Below, in pieces: positions 15,764 through 23,955 of a stretch of DNA of 48,137 nucleotides. The stretch covers positions 1 through 48,137 of the forward strand of contig NZ_JACCKA010000012.1 of NCBI RefSeq assembly GCF_013425525.1, written 5' to 3'. A program made the translations under genes and the position numbers. The notes under the pieces were generated by a model. That model was given only the letters and a program-made list of their open reading frames with translations, had not been told where the DNA came from and did no database searches. The DNA comes from Luteimonas salinisoli (GTDB taxonomy: Bacteria > Pseudomonadota > Gammaproteobacteria > Xanthomonadales > Xanthomonadaceae). Numbering within the stretch: the stretch's first letter is position 1; each line of letters starts with the position of its first letter.

Positions 15764-16668
15764 CGCGCGGTCCCCGGACGGGTCGCGATCGCGTGCTCGA
15801 TCACCTGCAGCGCCGCCGCGCGCTCGGCGCCGTCCAGCACCAGCCGCGGAGCCCGCACGCGCTCGCTGCCCCAGCCCACGCACTGCTGGGTCAGCTTGAT
15901 CAGCTGCACGAACTTCGGCCCGGTATCCAGGCGCAGGATCGGCAGGAACCAGTCGTACAGGTCCTTCGCCGCGGCGTAGCCGCCGGCGCGCGCGCGCTCG
16001 AACAGCGCCACCGACTCGGCCGGGTAGGCGTTGACCTGGCCGGCGATCCAGCCGGTCGCGCCCATCGCGATCCCCTCGACGATCGCGTCGTCGATGCCGG
16101 TCATCAGCACCAGCCGGTCGCCGGCGAGCGCCTGGATCGCGGCGAAGCGGCGCAGATCCCCGGACGACTCCTTCACCGCCTCGATCTGCGGGAACTCCGC
16201 CGCCAGGTCGACGATCTGCTCCGGGGCGAAATCGGTCCGGTAGGCAAGCGGATTGTTGTAGAGCAGCACCGGCAGCCCGGTGGCGGCGACCACCGCGCGC
16301 ACGTGCGCGCCCATCTCGCGCCAGTCGGTGGAGTAGGCGTACGGCGGCAGCACCATCAGCCCGCGGGCGCCCTCGGCCTCGCACGCCCGCGCCAGCCGCA
16401 CCGCCTCGTCGGTGGCCAGCGCCGCGATCCCCGGGATCACCGGCGCGCGGTCGCCGAGCGCCGCCACCAGGGTGCGCACGATCGCGATCTTCTCCGCGAA
16501 CGAGAGCGTGGCGCCCTCGCCCAGAGAACCGAACGGCACCACGCCGGTACAGCCGGCCTCGACCTGCCAGAGGGCGTGGCGGGCGAGAAAGGCGTGGTCC
16601 ACCGCGCCGTCCTCCGCGAACGGCGTGGTGATCGCAGGGATGACGCCCTGCCACATGGACTTGCTCAT
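15760..16668 (-). CDS. lhpC: 1-pyrroline-4-hydroxy-2-carboxylate deaminase (DHDPS family)
   Basis: A 302-residue (beta/alpha)8 protein of the dihydrodipicolinate synthase family. In the hydroxyproline pathway such an enzyme converts 1-pyrroline-4-hydroxy-2-carboxylate to 2-oxoglutarate semialdehyde and ammonia. The Schiff-base Lys is Lys166 in EAVKESSGD and the catalytic Tyr is Tyr137 in LLYNNP. The N-terminal pattern GCTGVVPFGSLGEG differs from the TGTTGE of true DapA, which argues against lysine synthesis. The start at 16668 has AGGAG upstream and overlaps the previous stop as ATGA. The function is firm by context. Confidence 0.9.
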   Translation of the reverse strand: MSKSMWQGVIPAITTPFAEDGAVDHAFLARHALWQVEAGCTGVVPFGSLGEGATLSFAEKIAIVRTLVAALGDRAPVIPGIAALATDEAVRLARACEAEGARGLMVLPPYAYSTDWREMGAHVRAVVAATGLPVLLYNNPLAYRTDFAPEQIVDLAAEFPQIEAVKESSGDLRRFAAIQALAGDRLVLMTGIDDAIVEGIAMGATGWIAGQVNAYPAESVALFERARAGGYAAAKDLYDWFLPILRLDTGPKFVQLIKLTQQCVGWGSERVRAPRLVLDGAERAAALQVIEHAIATRPGTAR

Positions 16669-17969
16669 GTCGTGACTCCTATCGGTGGATCCGGAGGCGG
16701 CGCATCGCCGAAGCGCGCCAGCACCTCCAGGGGAACGGGGAAGATCGGCGACCGCAACCCGTCGCGCGGGAAGCGGCCCATTTCCGCCAGCGCGGTGCCG
16801 CAGATCCGGCCCTGGCACGCGCCCATCCCGCAGCGCGCGGCGAGCCTGGCCTCGCGCGCGCCGGCGCAGCCGTCCAGCGCCGCCAGCGGCACGTCTTCGC
16901 AGCGGCAGACCAGGGTGTCGGGCGCGGCGAGGCGGCGCAGCCCGTCGTGCAGGGCGAAATGGCGCTGCAGCGAAGCGGCGAAGCGGCGTGCGCGCTCCCG
17001 GCGCGGGCTGAGCGCGCCCGCGCCGGCGGCGTCGCCGGCCGCCGCCAGTCCGGCGATCCGGCCCTCGAGCGCGGCGCAATCGACGCCGCCCACGCCGCAG
17101 GCTTCGCCGGCCGCGAACACGCCGTCCACGCTGCTGCGCTGCAGCCCGTCCACGCGCACCTGCGGGTGCGGCGCGCCGTCGAGCGCGCAGCCGAGCGCCT
17201 GTGCCAGCTCCACGTTCGGCACCAGGCCGTACCCGCAGGCCAGCAGGTCGCACGCGATCGTCCTGCTGCGCGCGCCGCAGCGCACTTCCACGGCCTCGAG
17301 GCGCTCGTCGCCGAGGGCGCGCAGCACGTGGCTGCCGGCGAGGTAGCGGCTGCGCCACAGGCCCGCGCGCAGCTGCAGCGCCTGCGCCGCCTTGCCGGGC
17401 CAGCGCCACAGGCCGAGCGCGAACCCGGACACGGCCGCGGCCGGTGCCTGCTCGTGGATGCTTACGACGCGGGCGCCGTGGCGTCGCAGGGTGGCCGCCG
17501 AGGCGAGCAGCAGCGGCCCGCTGCCGGCCACCACCGCGCGCAGGCCGCGCAGCGGCCAGCCCTGCTTGGCCAGCGCCTGCGCTCCGCCCGCGCCGGTCAC
17601 GCCGGGCAGGGTCCAGCCGGGGAACGGCAGCAGCAGCTCGCGGGCGCCGGTGGCCAGCACCAGTGCGTCGTAGTCGATGGCGACCGCCGCCTGCGCGGCG
17701 TGGACGAACAGCCGGTTCCCGGCGCAGCCGACCACTTCCGCCTGCGTCAGCACCCGCACCCCGAGGGCCTGCAGCGCGGACCGCGCGGACGCCGCCCGCG
17801 CCGGCAGGCCGTGGAGCGCGTCCTCGCGCCAGACCTGGCCGCCGACCGCGGGCTGCGCGTCCAGGACCAGCACGGCGGCGCCAAGCGCCGCGGCCGCGCG
17901 TGCGGCGGCCAGTCCGGCCGGGCCGGCGCCGACCACGGCGACGTCGCAGCGCAGGCGCGGCTCAGCCAT
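16665..17969 (-). CDS. D-hydroxyproline dehydrogenase, FAD/NAD-binding alpha-type subunit
   Basis: A 434-residue flavoprotein of the HcnB/OoxA/LhpE type. The N-terminal FAD-binding motif VAVVGAGPAGLAAARAA is at about residues 10-26. A second dinucleotide fold starts near LRAVVAGSGPLLLASA. The C-terminal BFD-like [2Fe-2S] motif has VCRCEDVPL and RCGMGACQGRICG. Such subunits pair with a small ferredoxin-like subunit and a DAAO-like subunit to oxidise cis-4-hydroxy-D-proline and pass electrons to the respiratory chain. The gene overlaps both neighbours by 4-8 bases. Confidence 0.9.
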   Translation of the reverse strand: MAEPRLRCDVAVVGAGPAGLAAARAAAALGAAVLVLDAQPAVGGQVWREDALHGLPARAASARSALQALGVRVLTQAEVVGCAGNRLFVHAAQAAVAIDYDALVLATGARELLLPFPGWTLPGVTGAGGAQALAKQGWPLRGLRAVVAGSGPLLLASAATLRRHGARVVSIHEQAPAAAVSGFALGLWRWPGKAAQALQLRAGLWRSRYLAGSHVLRALGDERLEAVEVRCGARSRTIACDLLACGYGLVPNVELAQALGCALDGAPHPQVRVDGLQRSSVDGVFAAGEACGVGGVDCAALEGRIAGLAAAGDAAGAGALSPRRERARRFAASLQRHFALHDGLRRLAAPDTLVCRCEDVPLAALDGCAGAREARLAARCGMGACQGRICGTALAEMGRFPRDGLRSPIFPVPLEVLARFGDAPPPDPPIGVTT

Positions 17970-18216
17970 CGGTGACCACCTCCATCCCCTCGCGCGCGCG
18001 GATCATGCAGGCGCGCTGCTGCGGGCGGCCGTCGATCTCGACCCGGCATTCGAAGCAGACCCCGATGCCGCACACCGGCGCCCGCGGCTGGCCGCTGCAG
18101 GAGCGGCGGAATCCCCCACCCGCGGCAGCGATGGCGGCGGCGACGCTGCTCCCTTCGAGGACCACCAGCGCACGCCCGTCGACGACCAGCCGCACCCCGT
18201 CCGGCGAAGGCCTCAC
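17962..18216 (-). CDS. D-hydroxyproline dehydrogenase, [2Fe-2S] small subunit
   Basis: An 84-residue ferredoxin-like protein of the HcnA/OoxX/LhpF type. Four Cys fit a plant-type [2Fe-2S] site: [19 protein letters not shown] and a later RACM. It lies between the two flavoprotein subunit genes, as in other three-subunit D-hydroxyproline or opine dehydrogenases. The GTG start at 18216 overlaps the upstream stop as GTGA, and its end overlaps the next gene by 8 bases. It should carry electrons between the flavin subunits. Confidence 0.88.
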   Translation of the reverse strand: MRPSPDGVRLVVDGRALVVLEGSSVAAAIAAAGGGFRRSCSGQPRAPVCGIGVCFECRVEIDGRPQQRACMIRAREGMEVVTDG

Positions 18217-19313
18217 GCCAGCATCCGCGCCGGGTCGTATGGACCCGGATCGATTGCAGGGGTGCGGCCCAGCAGCAGGTCGAGCAGCAGGTGCGCGGAG
18301 CCGGTGGCGGTGGTGACGCCGAGACCCTCGTGCCCCGTGGCCACCCAGACCTGCGAGCGCCCCGGCACTGCGCCGATGCAGGGGCGCCCGTCCGGGGTGC
18401 ACGGGCGCAGGCCGGTCCAGGCGCGGATCGCCTGCAGCCCGCGCAGCGCCGGCAGATACGCGAACGCGCGCCGCAGCATGCGCGCCAGGACCGCCGGGTC
18501 GACCTCGCGCTCGCGGCGGCCGCGCTCGCGCGAGGAGCCGATCAGCAGCTGCCCGGTCGGCCGCGGCTGCACGTTGAACGCGACGCTGCACGCGGCGCTG
18601 CCGTGCGCGCTCTCGGCATAGCCGAACTCGAGGATCTGGTGGCGGACCAGCCCGGGATGGCGGTCGGTGACCACCAGGTGCCCGCGGCGCACCTCGCTCG
18701 GCAGCTCCGGAAGCAGCGTGGAGACGTCGCAGCCGGTGGCCACCAGGACCGGCCCGCGCAGCACCGTGCCGTCGTCGAGCTGCACGCCGCCGGCGACCAG
18801 TCGGACTGCGCGCCGTCCATGGAACAGCGCGGCGCCGGCGCCGGTGCTGCGCTCGACCAGCCAGCGTGCGATCCGCGGCGGATACACCACGGCCTCGCGC
18901 TCCACCAGCACGCCGCCGGCCAGCCCCGGCGCCAGCTGCGGCTCCAGCGCATACAGGTCCCAGGCATCCAGGGGCTCCGCCACGATCCCCGCTGCGGCCA
19001 GGCGCGCGATCTTGGCCGGGATCGCGCACAGTTCGGACTCGGTCGCCGCCACCCACAGCGTGCCGCAGCGGTCGAACTCCGCCTCGGGCAGCGTCTCGAA
19101 CGCGTCCCACAAGCGCAGCGAATACCGGCTCAGCGCGAGTTCGGCCGGATCCTCGTCCAGCGCCACCAGGTGTCCCATCGACGCCGCCGTGGCGCCGCCG
19201 CCGACCGTGCCGGCCTCGACGATGGCCACGCGCAGGCCGTGGCCCGCAGCCAGGTCCGCACAGCTCGCGCCGACGATGCCGGCACCGACGACGATCAGAT
19301 CGAAGCCGCTCAT
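18213..19313 (-). CDS. lhpB: D-hydroxyproline dehydrogenase, DAAO-like FAD beta-type subunit
   Basis: A 366-residue FAD protein of the D-amino-acid-oxidase/glycine-oxidase fold. The FAD motif is [20 protein letters not shown] at residues 4-23, with an [10 protein letters not shown] flavin-contact segment and the C-terminal [18 protein letters not shown] and [16 protein letters not shown] blocks typical of the family. It carries the substrate site for cis-4-hydroxy-D-proline, producing 1-pyrroline-4-hydroxy-2-carboxylate. The ATG overlaps the epimerase stop as ATGA. It is assigned by context with the epimerase and deaminase; other D-amino or imino acids cannot be excluded. Confidence 0.9.
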   Translation of the reverse strand: MSGFDLIVVGAGIVGASCADLAAGHGLRVAIVEAGTVGGGATAASMGHLVALDEDPAELALSRYSLRLWDAFETLPEAEFDRCGTLWVAATESELCAIPAKIARLAAAGIVAEPLDAWDLYALEPQLAPGLAGGVLVEREAVVYPPRIARWLVERSTGAGAALFHGRRAVRLVAGGVQLDDGTVLRGPVLVATGCDVSTLLPELPSEVRRGHLVVTDRHPGLVRHQILEFGYAESAHGSAACSVAFNVQPRPTGQLLIGSSRERGRREREVDPAVLARMLRRAFAYLPALRGLQAIRAWTGLRPCTPDGRPCIGAVPGRSQVWVATGHEGLGVTTATGSAHLLLDLLLGRTPAIDPGPYDPARMLA

Positions 19314-20263
19314 CCGCACTCGCGGCGCGTGTCGACGCCCCAGGCGAAGGGATCCTCCGGATCGAGCAGGATCTGCGACCGCGCGGTGATCCAGGCGCGT
19401 CCGGTGACGCGCGGCAGCACGCCGCGCCCGCCCCTGCGGTAGCTGGCCTCGAAGGCGCTGCCGAGGATGCCCTGCTGCACCCAGGTCTCGCCCTCTGCCA
19501 GGCGCCCGTCCGCGGCCAGGCAGGCGAGCTTGGCGCAGGTGCCGGTCCCGCAGGGCGAGCGATCGTACGCGCCGCCCGGGCACAGCACGAAGTTGCGCGC
19601 CGCTCCCGACCCGTCCGGTGCGGTGCCGCCGATCTCGATGTGGTCGATCGCGGCGCCGGCGTCGCCGCCGATGCCGGCGGCATCGATCGCGTGCCGGATC
19701 GCCAGCGTGTAGGCGGTCAGCGCCGGCGCGTTGGCCAGTTCCAGCGCCACCGGCGACTGCTCGGTGAGGAAGAACCAGTTGCCGCCCCAGGCGACGTCGC
19801 CGGCGACCGTGCCGTAGCCCGGCACCTCCACGGCGACGCCGGTCGCGCAACGGTAGCTTTCGACGTTCTCCACCGAGACCCGGCCGTCGGCGTGGAGCTC
19901 GACGCCGACCACGCCCACCGGCGTTTCGATCCGGTGCCCGCCGGGCGCGATCCTGCCCAGGTGGGCGAGCGTGCGCACCACGCCGATGGTGCCGTGCCCG
20001 CACATGCCCAGGTAGCCGACGTTGTTGAAGAAGATGGCCCCGGTGCAGCAGCCCGGGTCGGTCGGCCGCTGCAGCAGCGCCCCGACCAGCGTGTCCGAGC
20101 CGCGCGGCTCGCAGACGAGCGCGCTGCGCCAGCGGTCGAACCGGCTGCGGAACCGGTCGCGGCGCTCCGCCAGGCTGCCGTCGCCGAGCTCCGGAAAGCC
20201 CGACAGCACCACGCGGGTCGGTTCGCCCGCGGTGTGAGAATCGATGACGTCGATCTGCCGCAT
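19310..20263 (-). CDS. lhpA: 4-hydroxyproline 2-epimerase
   Basis: A 317-residue proline-racemase-fold enzyme that converts trans-4-hydroxy-L-proline to cis-4-hydroxy-D-proline. The two catalytic thiols are visible: Cys88 in [10 protein letters not shown] and Cys238 in [10 protein letters not shown]. Two Cys select epimerase/racemase rather than the Thr-containing dehydratase. A further family signature is GGNWFFL. It is the first gene of a six-gene overlapping operon and lies head-to-head with the PAS-AraC regulator. A weak GGGAAG site precedes the ATG. Confidence 0.94.
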   Translation of the reverse strand: MRQIDVIDSHTAGEPTRVVLSGFPELGDGSLAERRDRFRSRFDRWRSALVCEPRGSDTLVGALLQRPTDPGCCTGAIFFNNVGYLGMCGHGTIGVVRTLAHLGRIAPGGHRIETPVGVVGVELHADGRVSVENVESYRCATGVAVEVPGYGTVAGDVAWGGNWFFLTEQSPVALELANAPALTAYTLAIRHAIDAAGIGGDAGAAIDHIEIGGTAPDGSGAARNFVLCPGGAYDRSPCGTGTCAKLACLAADGRLAEGETWVQQGILGSAFEASYRRGGRGVLPRVTGRAWITARSQILLDPEDPFAWGVDTRRECG

Positions 20264-20317
20264 GCCCCATCTTCCCGCCGCGGCCGCCGGGCGACTAGCA
20301 GGTTCTCCGTGTGCGGG
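20264..20317. promoter_or_regulatory. Divergent control region of the hydroxyproline operon
   Basis: Only about 54 bases separate the epimerase ATG from the first possible regulator ATG. The only A/T-rich patch (GGAAATATGCACAAT, about 20321-20335) falls just inside the annotated regulator start, so the real promoter/operator may extend to about 20400. No confident -35/-10 pair can be named. Confidence 0.4.
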
Positions 20318-21130
20318 ATGCGGAAATATGCACAATCGGCAGCGACCGGCGGGGCCTGGCCGCCGCCCCGGACGCGGCGGCCCGTCCCGCATGCCGCGTC
20401 ACGAAATCCTTCCCGGCCCAGGAGCATCGCCGCCATCGACGTCACGATCCCTCCCGGCGAGCTGCAGGCCATCTTCGACGCGCTGCCGGACGTGGTGTTC
20501 TTCCTCAAGGATCACGAGGGCAGGTACACCCACGTCAACCTCACCCTGGTCCGGCGGCTGGGCATGAAGGACCGTTCCGAGGTCGTCGGAAAGACCGCGC
20601 TGCAGGTCTTTCCTCCGCGCCTGGGCGGCGCCTACGTCGTGCAGGACCGTCGGGTGCTGGACGGCGAGATCATCGAGAACCAGCTCGAGGTCCACCTCTA
20701 TCCGAATCGCACTCCCGGATGGTGCCTCACCTTCAAGCGCCCGCTCGCCGGCGGCAGGCGGAGCCTGATCGGCATCTCTCGCGACCTGGGGCAGCCCGAC
20801 AGCCGCGATTCCGCCTTCGGCCGCCTGCAGCGTGCGGTCGAGACCATGCAGGCGCACTACGGCGAGCCGCTGCGCGTGCAGGCCCTGGCCGCGATCGCGG
20901 AAGTCTCGGTGGCGCAGCTGGAGCGGCTGTTCAAGCGCGTGTTCCAGCTGACCCCGCAGCAGATGCTGACCAAGCTGCGCATCGAGGCGGCGATGCGCCT
21001 GCTGCACACCGACGCCAGCATCGCCGACATCGGCCAGGCCTGCGGATTCTCGGACCAGAGCGCGTTCGCGCGGCAGTTCAAGGCGACCGTCGGCGTGCCG
21101 CCGCGCGACTATCGCGCGCTGCGTCGCTGA
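20318..21130 (+). CDS. PAS-AraC family transcriptional regulator
   Basis: A 270-residue regulator. A PAS sensor domain (about residues 50-155: LPDVVFFLKDHEGRYTHVN ... VVGKTALQVFPP) is followed by a C-terminal AraC-type double helix-turn-helix (about residues 180-268: IAEVSVAQLERLFKRVF, QACGFSDQSAFARQFK). It is divergent from the hydroxyproline operon and probably activates it. The start is uncertain: the ATG at 20318 is the only canonical start that includes the whole PAS domain, but its first 40 residues are Pro/Arg-rich and lack a ribosome-binding site. The true start may be a non-ATG codon nearer 20400-20460. Confidence 0.8.
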   Translation: MRKYAQSAATGGAWPPPRTRRPVPHAASRNPSRPRSIAAIDVTIPPGELQAIFDALPDVVFFLKDHEGRYTHVNLTLVRRLGMKDRSEVVGKTALQVFPPRLGGAYVVQDRRVLDGEIIENQLEVHLYPNRTPGWCLTFKRPLAGGRRSLIGISRDLGQPDSRDSAFGRLQRAVETMQAHYGEPLRVQALAAIAEVSVAQLERLFKRVFQLTPQQMLTKLRIEAAMRLLHTDASIADIGQACGFSDQSAFARQFKATVGVPPRDYRALRR

Positions 21131-21204
21131 TCCGCGAGCGCCGCCCCGCGGGTGCGGTGATCGGCACAAGCGCGCACGCGCGGCGGGTGCGGGAGAATCG
21201 GGGC

Positions 21205-22011
21205 ATGGAAATGACGTTGCGAGCCCGGCTGGACGCGCTCGGCGATGGGGTGCACCGGCTGCGGCTGGCCGACGGACGCGCCGTGGTCGCCAAGCGCCGG
21301 TGCGCCGCGCCGCCCGGCTTCTTCGCGGTGGAGGCGCACGGGCTCGCGCTGCTGCGCGACGCACACGCCTTGCGCGTGCCGGACGTGGCGGCGGTGGCCG
21401 AGGATGCGCTGGTCGTCGCCGACCTCGGTCGCGGACGTCCCGATCGCTCCGCGTGGGAACGCGCCGGGGCCGCGCTGGCGCGGCAGCACGCCCGCATCGG
21501 CGACCGGTTCGGCCTCGACCGCGACGGCTGGTGCGGCGACAGTGCGCAGGCCAACACCCCGATGGACGATGGCTGGCGCTTCTTCGCCGAGTGCCGGCTG
21601 CTGCCGCAGGCGCGGCGCGCGCTGGATGCCGGCCGCCTCGGGGCCGGCGACGTGGCCAGCATCGAGCGCCTGTGCGCCGGACTGCCCGCGCGCGTCCCCG
21701 CGCAGCCGCCCGCGCTGCTGCACGGCGACCTGTGGAGCGGCAACCTGCACGCCTGCGGCGACGGCGAGCTGGCGCTGATCGACGCCGGCGCGGTGCACTT
21801 CGGCTGGGCCGAAGCCGAGCTGGCGATGCTGACGCTGTTCGGCGAGCCGCCGGAGCCGTTCTTCGCCGCCTACCACGAGGCTGCCGCTGTCGACCAGGGT
21901 TGGCGCGGGCGTGCGCCGCTCTACAACCTCTACCACCTGCTCAACCACCTCAACCTGTTCGGCAGCGCCTACCTGGCGGCGGTACGCGGGGCGCTTCGCC
22001 CATTGCGATGA
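21205..22011 (+). CDS. Fructosamine kinase family protein
   Basis: A 268-residue aminoglycoside-phosphotransferase-fold kinase of the fructosamine/ketosamine-3-kinase family. Members phosphorylate sugar adducts on amines or proteins so that they fall off. The catalytic loop is LLHGDLWSGNLH (His173, Asp175), the metal-binding part is ELALIDAGAVHFGWAEAELA, and the conserved LYNLYHLLNHLNLFG lies near the C-terminus. It is slightly shorter than the usual 285-300 residues, mostly at the N-terminus. The ATG at 21205 gives a normal start; a second ATG follows two codons later. It is a stand-alone gene. Confidence 0.88.
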   Translation: MEMTLRARLDALGDGVHRLRLADGRAVVAKRRCAAPPGFFAVEAHGLALLRDAHALRVPDVAAVAEDALVVADLGRGRPDRSAWERAGAALARQHARIGDRFGLDRDGWCGDSAQANTPMDDGWRFFAECRLLPQARRALDAGRLGAGDVASIERLCAGLPARVPAQPPALLHGDLWSGNLHACGDGELALIDAGAVHFGWAEAELAMLTLFGEPPEPFFAAYHEAAAVDQGWRGRAPLYNLYHLLNHLNLFGSAYLAAVRGALRPLR

Positions 22012-22122
22012 GGCCGTCCACGGCGGCGGTCCGCGCCGCCGGACGAGGGGGCGGATGGGCGCCGCGCTGCGATGCCGGACCGGAACCCGGGTTGCGGAGC
22101 CGGAGCCGCGCCTCGGTGCCGC

Positions 22123-23268
22123 TCAGCCGCGGTGCTCGCGCGCCAGGTACTCGGCGCTGCGCATCTCGATCAGGCGCGAGGCGGTGCGTTCGAATGCGCC
22201 GGCCAGGCGCTCGCCGACATACAGGTCCGGCGGTGCGGCGGCGGCGGTGCAGACCAGGTTGACCTGGCGGTCGTACAGCTCGTCGACCAGGGTGACGAAG
22301 CGCCGCGCCGCGTCGTCGCGGGTGGCGTCCAGCACCGGCACGCCGCCGAGCAGCACGGTGTGGAACTCGCGCGCGATCTCGATGTAGTCGCTGGCGCCGC
22401 GCGGCCCCTCGCACAGCGCGTCGAAGTCGAACCAGGCCATGCCCGGGCCGCGCGCGCGCACGGCGATGCGCCGGCCCTCCACCTCGATGCCGGCGTCGCG
22501 GTGACCGTCGTCGCCGCCCAGCTCCTGCCAGCGCCGCCGCAGCCAGGCGTCGGCCTCGTCGTCGAGCGGCGTGCGGTAGACCGGCGAGCGGGTCAGCGCG
22601 CGCAGCCGGTAGTCGATGTCGCTGTCCATGCGCAGCACCGTGCAGTGCCGCTCGATGAGGGCGATGGCGGGCAGGAACCGCACCCGCTGCAGGCCGTCCC
22701 GATAGAGCTCCGAGGGCGGCGTGTTGGAACTGGTGACCAGCACCATCCGCTCGGCGAACATCCGCTCCAGCAGCCGTGCCAGCAGCATCGCATCGCCGAT
22801 GTCGCTGACGAAGAACTCGTCCAGCACCAGCACCCGCAGCCCGGCCGCGCGCCAGCCGTGCACGATCGCCGCCAGCGGGTCGCGCTCGCCGCTGTGGACG
22901 CGCAGCGCCGCGTGCACCTCGCGCATGAAGCGATGGAAATGGGTGCGGCGCTTGCCCTCGCTGCCGCCGGCGGCGCCTTCCAGCGCCTCGGGCTTGAGAT
23001 CGCGCAGCGGCAGGCCGCGGAAGAACAGGTCGATCAGGAAGGTCTTGCCGCGCCCCACGCCGCCCCAGAGATAGAGCCCCGGCACGGCGTCGCCGCCGCT
23101 GCCGAACAGCCGCCCCAGCAGCCCTCCGCGGGCGGGGGCCTGGGCCAGCGCGTCATGGATGCGGTCGAGCTCGCGCAGGACCGCGCGCTGCGCCGGGTCG
23201 TCCTGCCAGTCGCCGCGGGCGATCCCGGCGGCGTAGACCTCCGACGGCGCCGTCGCCGGTTCAGCCAT
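22123..23268 (-). CDS. zapE: Cell division protein ZapE (AFG1-like AAA ATPase)
   Basis: A 381-residue AAA+ type ATPase. Walker A is GGVGRGKT (69-76) and Walker B VLVLDE (146-151), followed by FFVSDIGDA. The family-typical TPPSELYRDGLQR-like segment (here SNTPPSELYRDGLQRVRFLP) and LHFDFDALCEG-like segment (FDFDALCEG) are present. In E. coli ZapE binds FtsZ late in division and under stress. Its start overlaps the preceding hydrolase gene by 8 bases. A 91-bp piece encoding residues about 307-337 is duplicated at 13965-14055. Confidence 0.94.
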   Translation of the reverse strand: MAEPATAPSEVYAAGIARGDWQDDPAQRAVLRELDRIHDALAQAPARGGLLGRLFGSGGDAVPGLYLWGGVGRGKTFLIDLFFRGLPLRDLKPEALEGAAGGSEGKRRTHFHRFMREVHAALRVHSGERDPLAAIVHGWRAAGLRVLVLDEFFVSDIGDAMLLARLLERMFAERMVLVTSSNTPPSELYRDGLQRVRFLPAIALIERHCTVLRMDSDIDYRLRALTRSPVYRTPLDDEADAWLRRRWQELGGDDGHRDAGIEVEGRRIAVRARGPGMAWFDFDALCEGPRGASDYIEIAREFHTVLLGGVPVLDATRDDAARRFVTLVDELYDRQVNLVCTAAAAPPDLYVGERLAGAFERTASRLIEMRSAEYLAREHRG

Positions 23269-23929
23269 CCGCGGCGGGCAGGTACTGGCGCACGCCGTTC
23301 TTGATCGCGCCGCGCAGGTCCATCAGCTTGCGGTGGAAGAAGTGGCTGGTGTCGGGCATGCGCACCAGTTCGGCCTGGGCCTTGGCGCTCTCCAGCCAGT
23401 CGTAGACCGCCTGCGGATCGACGATCTCGTCGGCCTCGCCCTGGATCACCAGCCACGGGCAGGCCGGCAGCTCGATCTCGTCGAAGTCCCAGCGCCCGGC
23501 CGGCGGCGCGATCGAGATCAGCATCCCCGGCTGCAGCCCGGCGGCGGCGCGCAGCGACACGTAGGCGCCGAAGCTGAAGCCTGCCAGCCACAGCGCGTGC
23601 TCGGGGCGTTCGGCGCGCACCCAGGCGGCGACCGCGCGCAGGTCGTCGAGCTCGCCCTCGCCGCCGTCGAACTCGCCTTCCGACTGCCCCGTGCCGCGGA
23701 AGTTGAAGCGGACCGTGGTGGCGCCCAGCTCGCGCAGCGCGCGGCCGGCCATCGTCACCACCTTGTTGTGCATGGTGCCGCCCTCGGTGGGCAGCGGATG
23801 GCAGACGATGGCGACCAGTGGCCGCGCGGCGACGTCCTCTTCGGGCAGGTCCACCGCCACCTCCAGCGCGCCGGCCGGGCCGGGCAGGACGAGGGCGGCG
23901 GACTGCGACGGAAAGCGCGGGGTCTCCAT
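23261..23929 (-). CDS. Small cytosolic alpha/beta hydrolase (COG2945 type)
   Basis: A 222-residue alpha/beta hydrolase. The nucleophile elbow is GFSFGAY (Ser119). The conserved early segment AIVCHPLPTEGGTMHNKVV and NFRGTGQSEGEFD are hallmarks of this family; Asp and His follow in IQGEADEIVD and PDTSHFFHRK. There is no signal peptide. The substrate is unknown and members are usually called serine hydrolases. It forms a small operon with zapE (8-base overlap). The ATG at 23929 lacks a good Shine-Dalgarno sequence. Confidence 0.88.
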   Translation of the reverse strand: METPRFPSQSAALVLPGPAGALEVAVDLPEEDVAARPLVAIVCHPLPTEGGTMHNKVVTMAGRALRELGATTVRFNFRGTGQSEGEFDGGEGELDDLRAVAAWVRAERPEHALWLAGFSFGAYVSLRAAAGLQPGMLISIAPPAGRWDFDEIELPACPWLVIQGEADEIVDPQAVYDWLESAKAQAELVRMPDTSHFFHRKLMDLRGAIKNGVRQYLPAADG

Positions 23930-23955
23930 GCCGGCGATGATAGGGGTTGGCGCGT

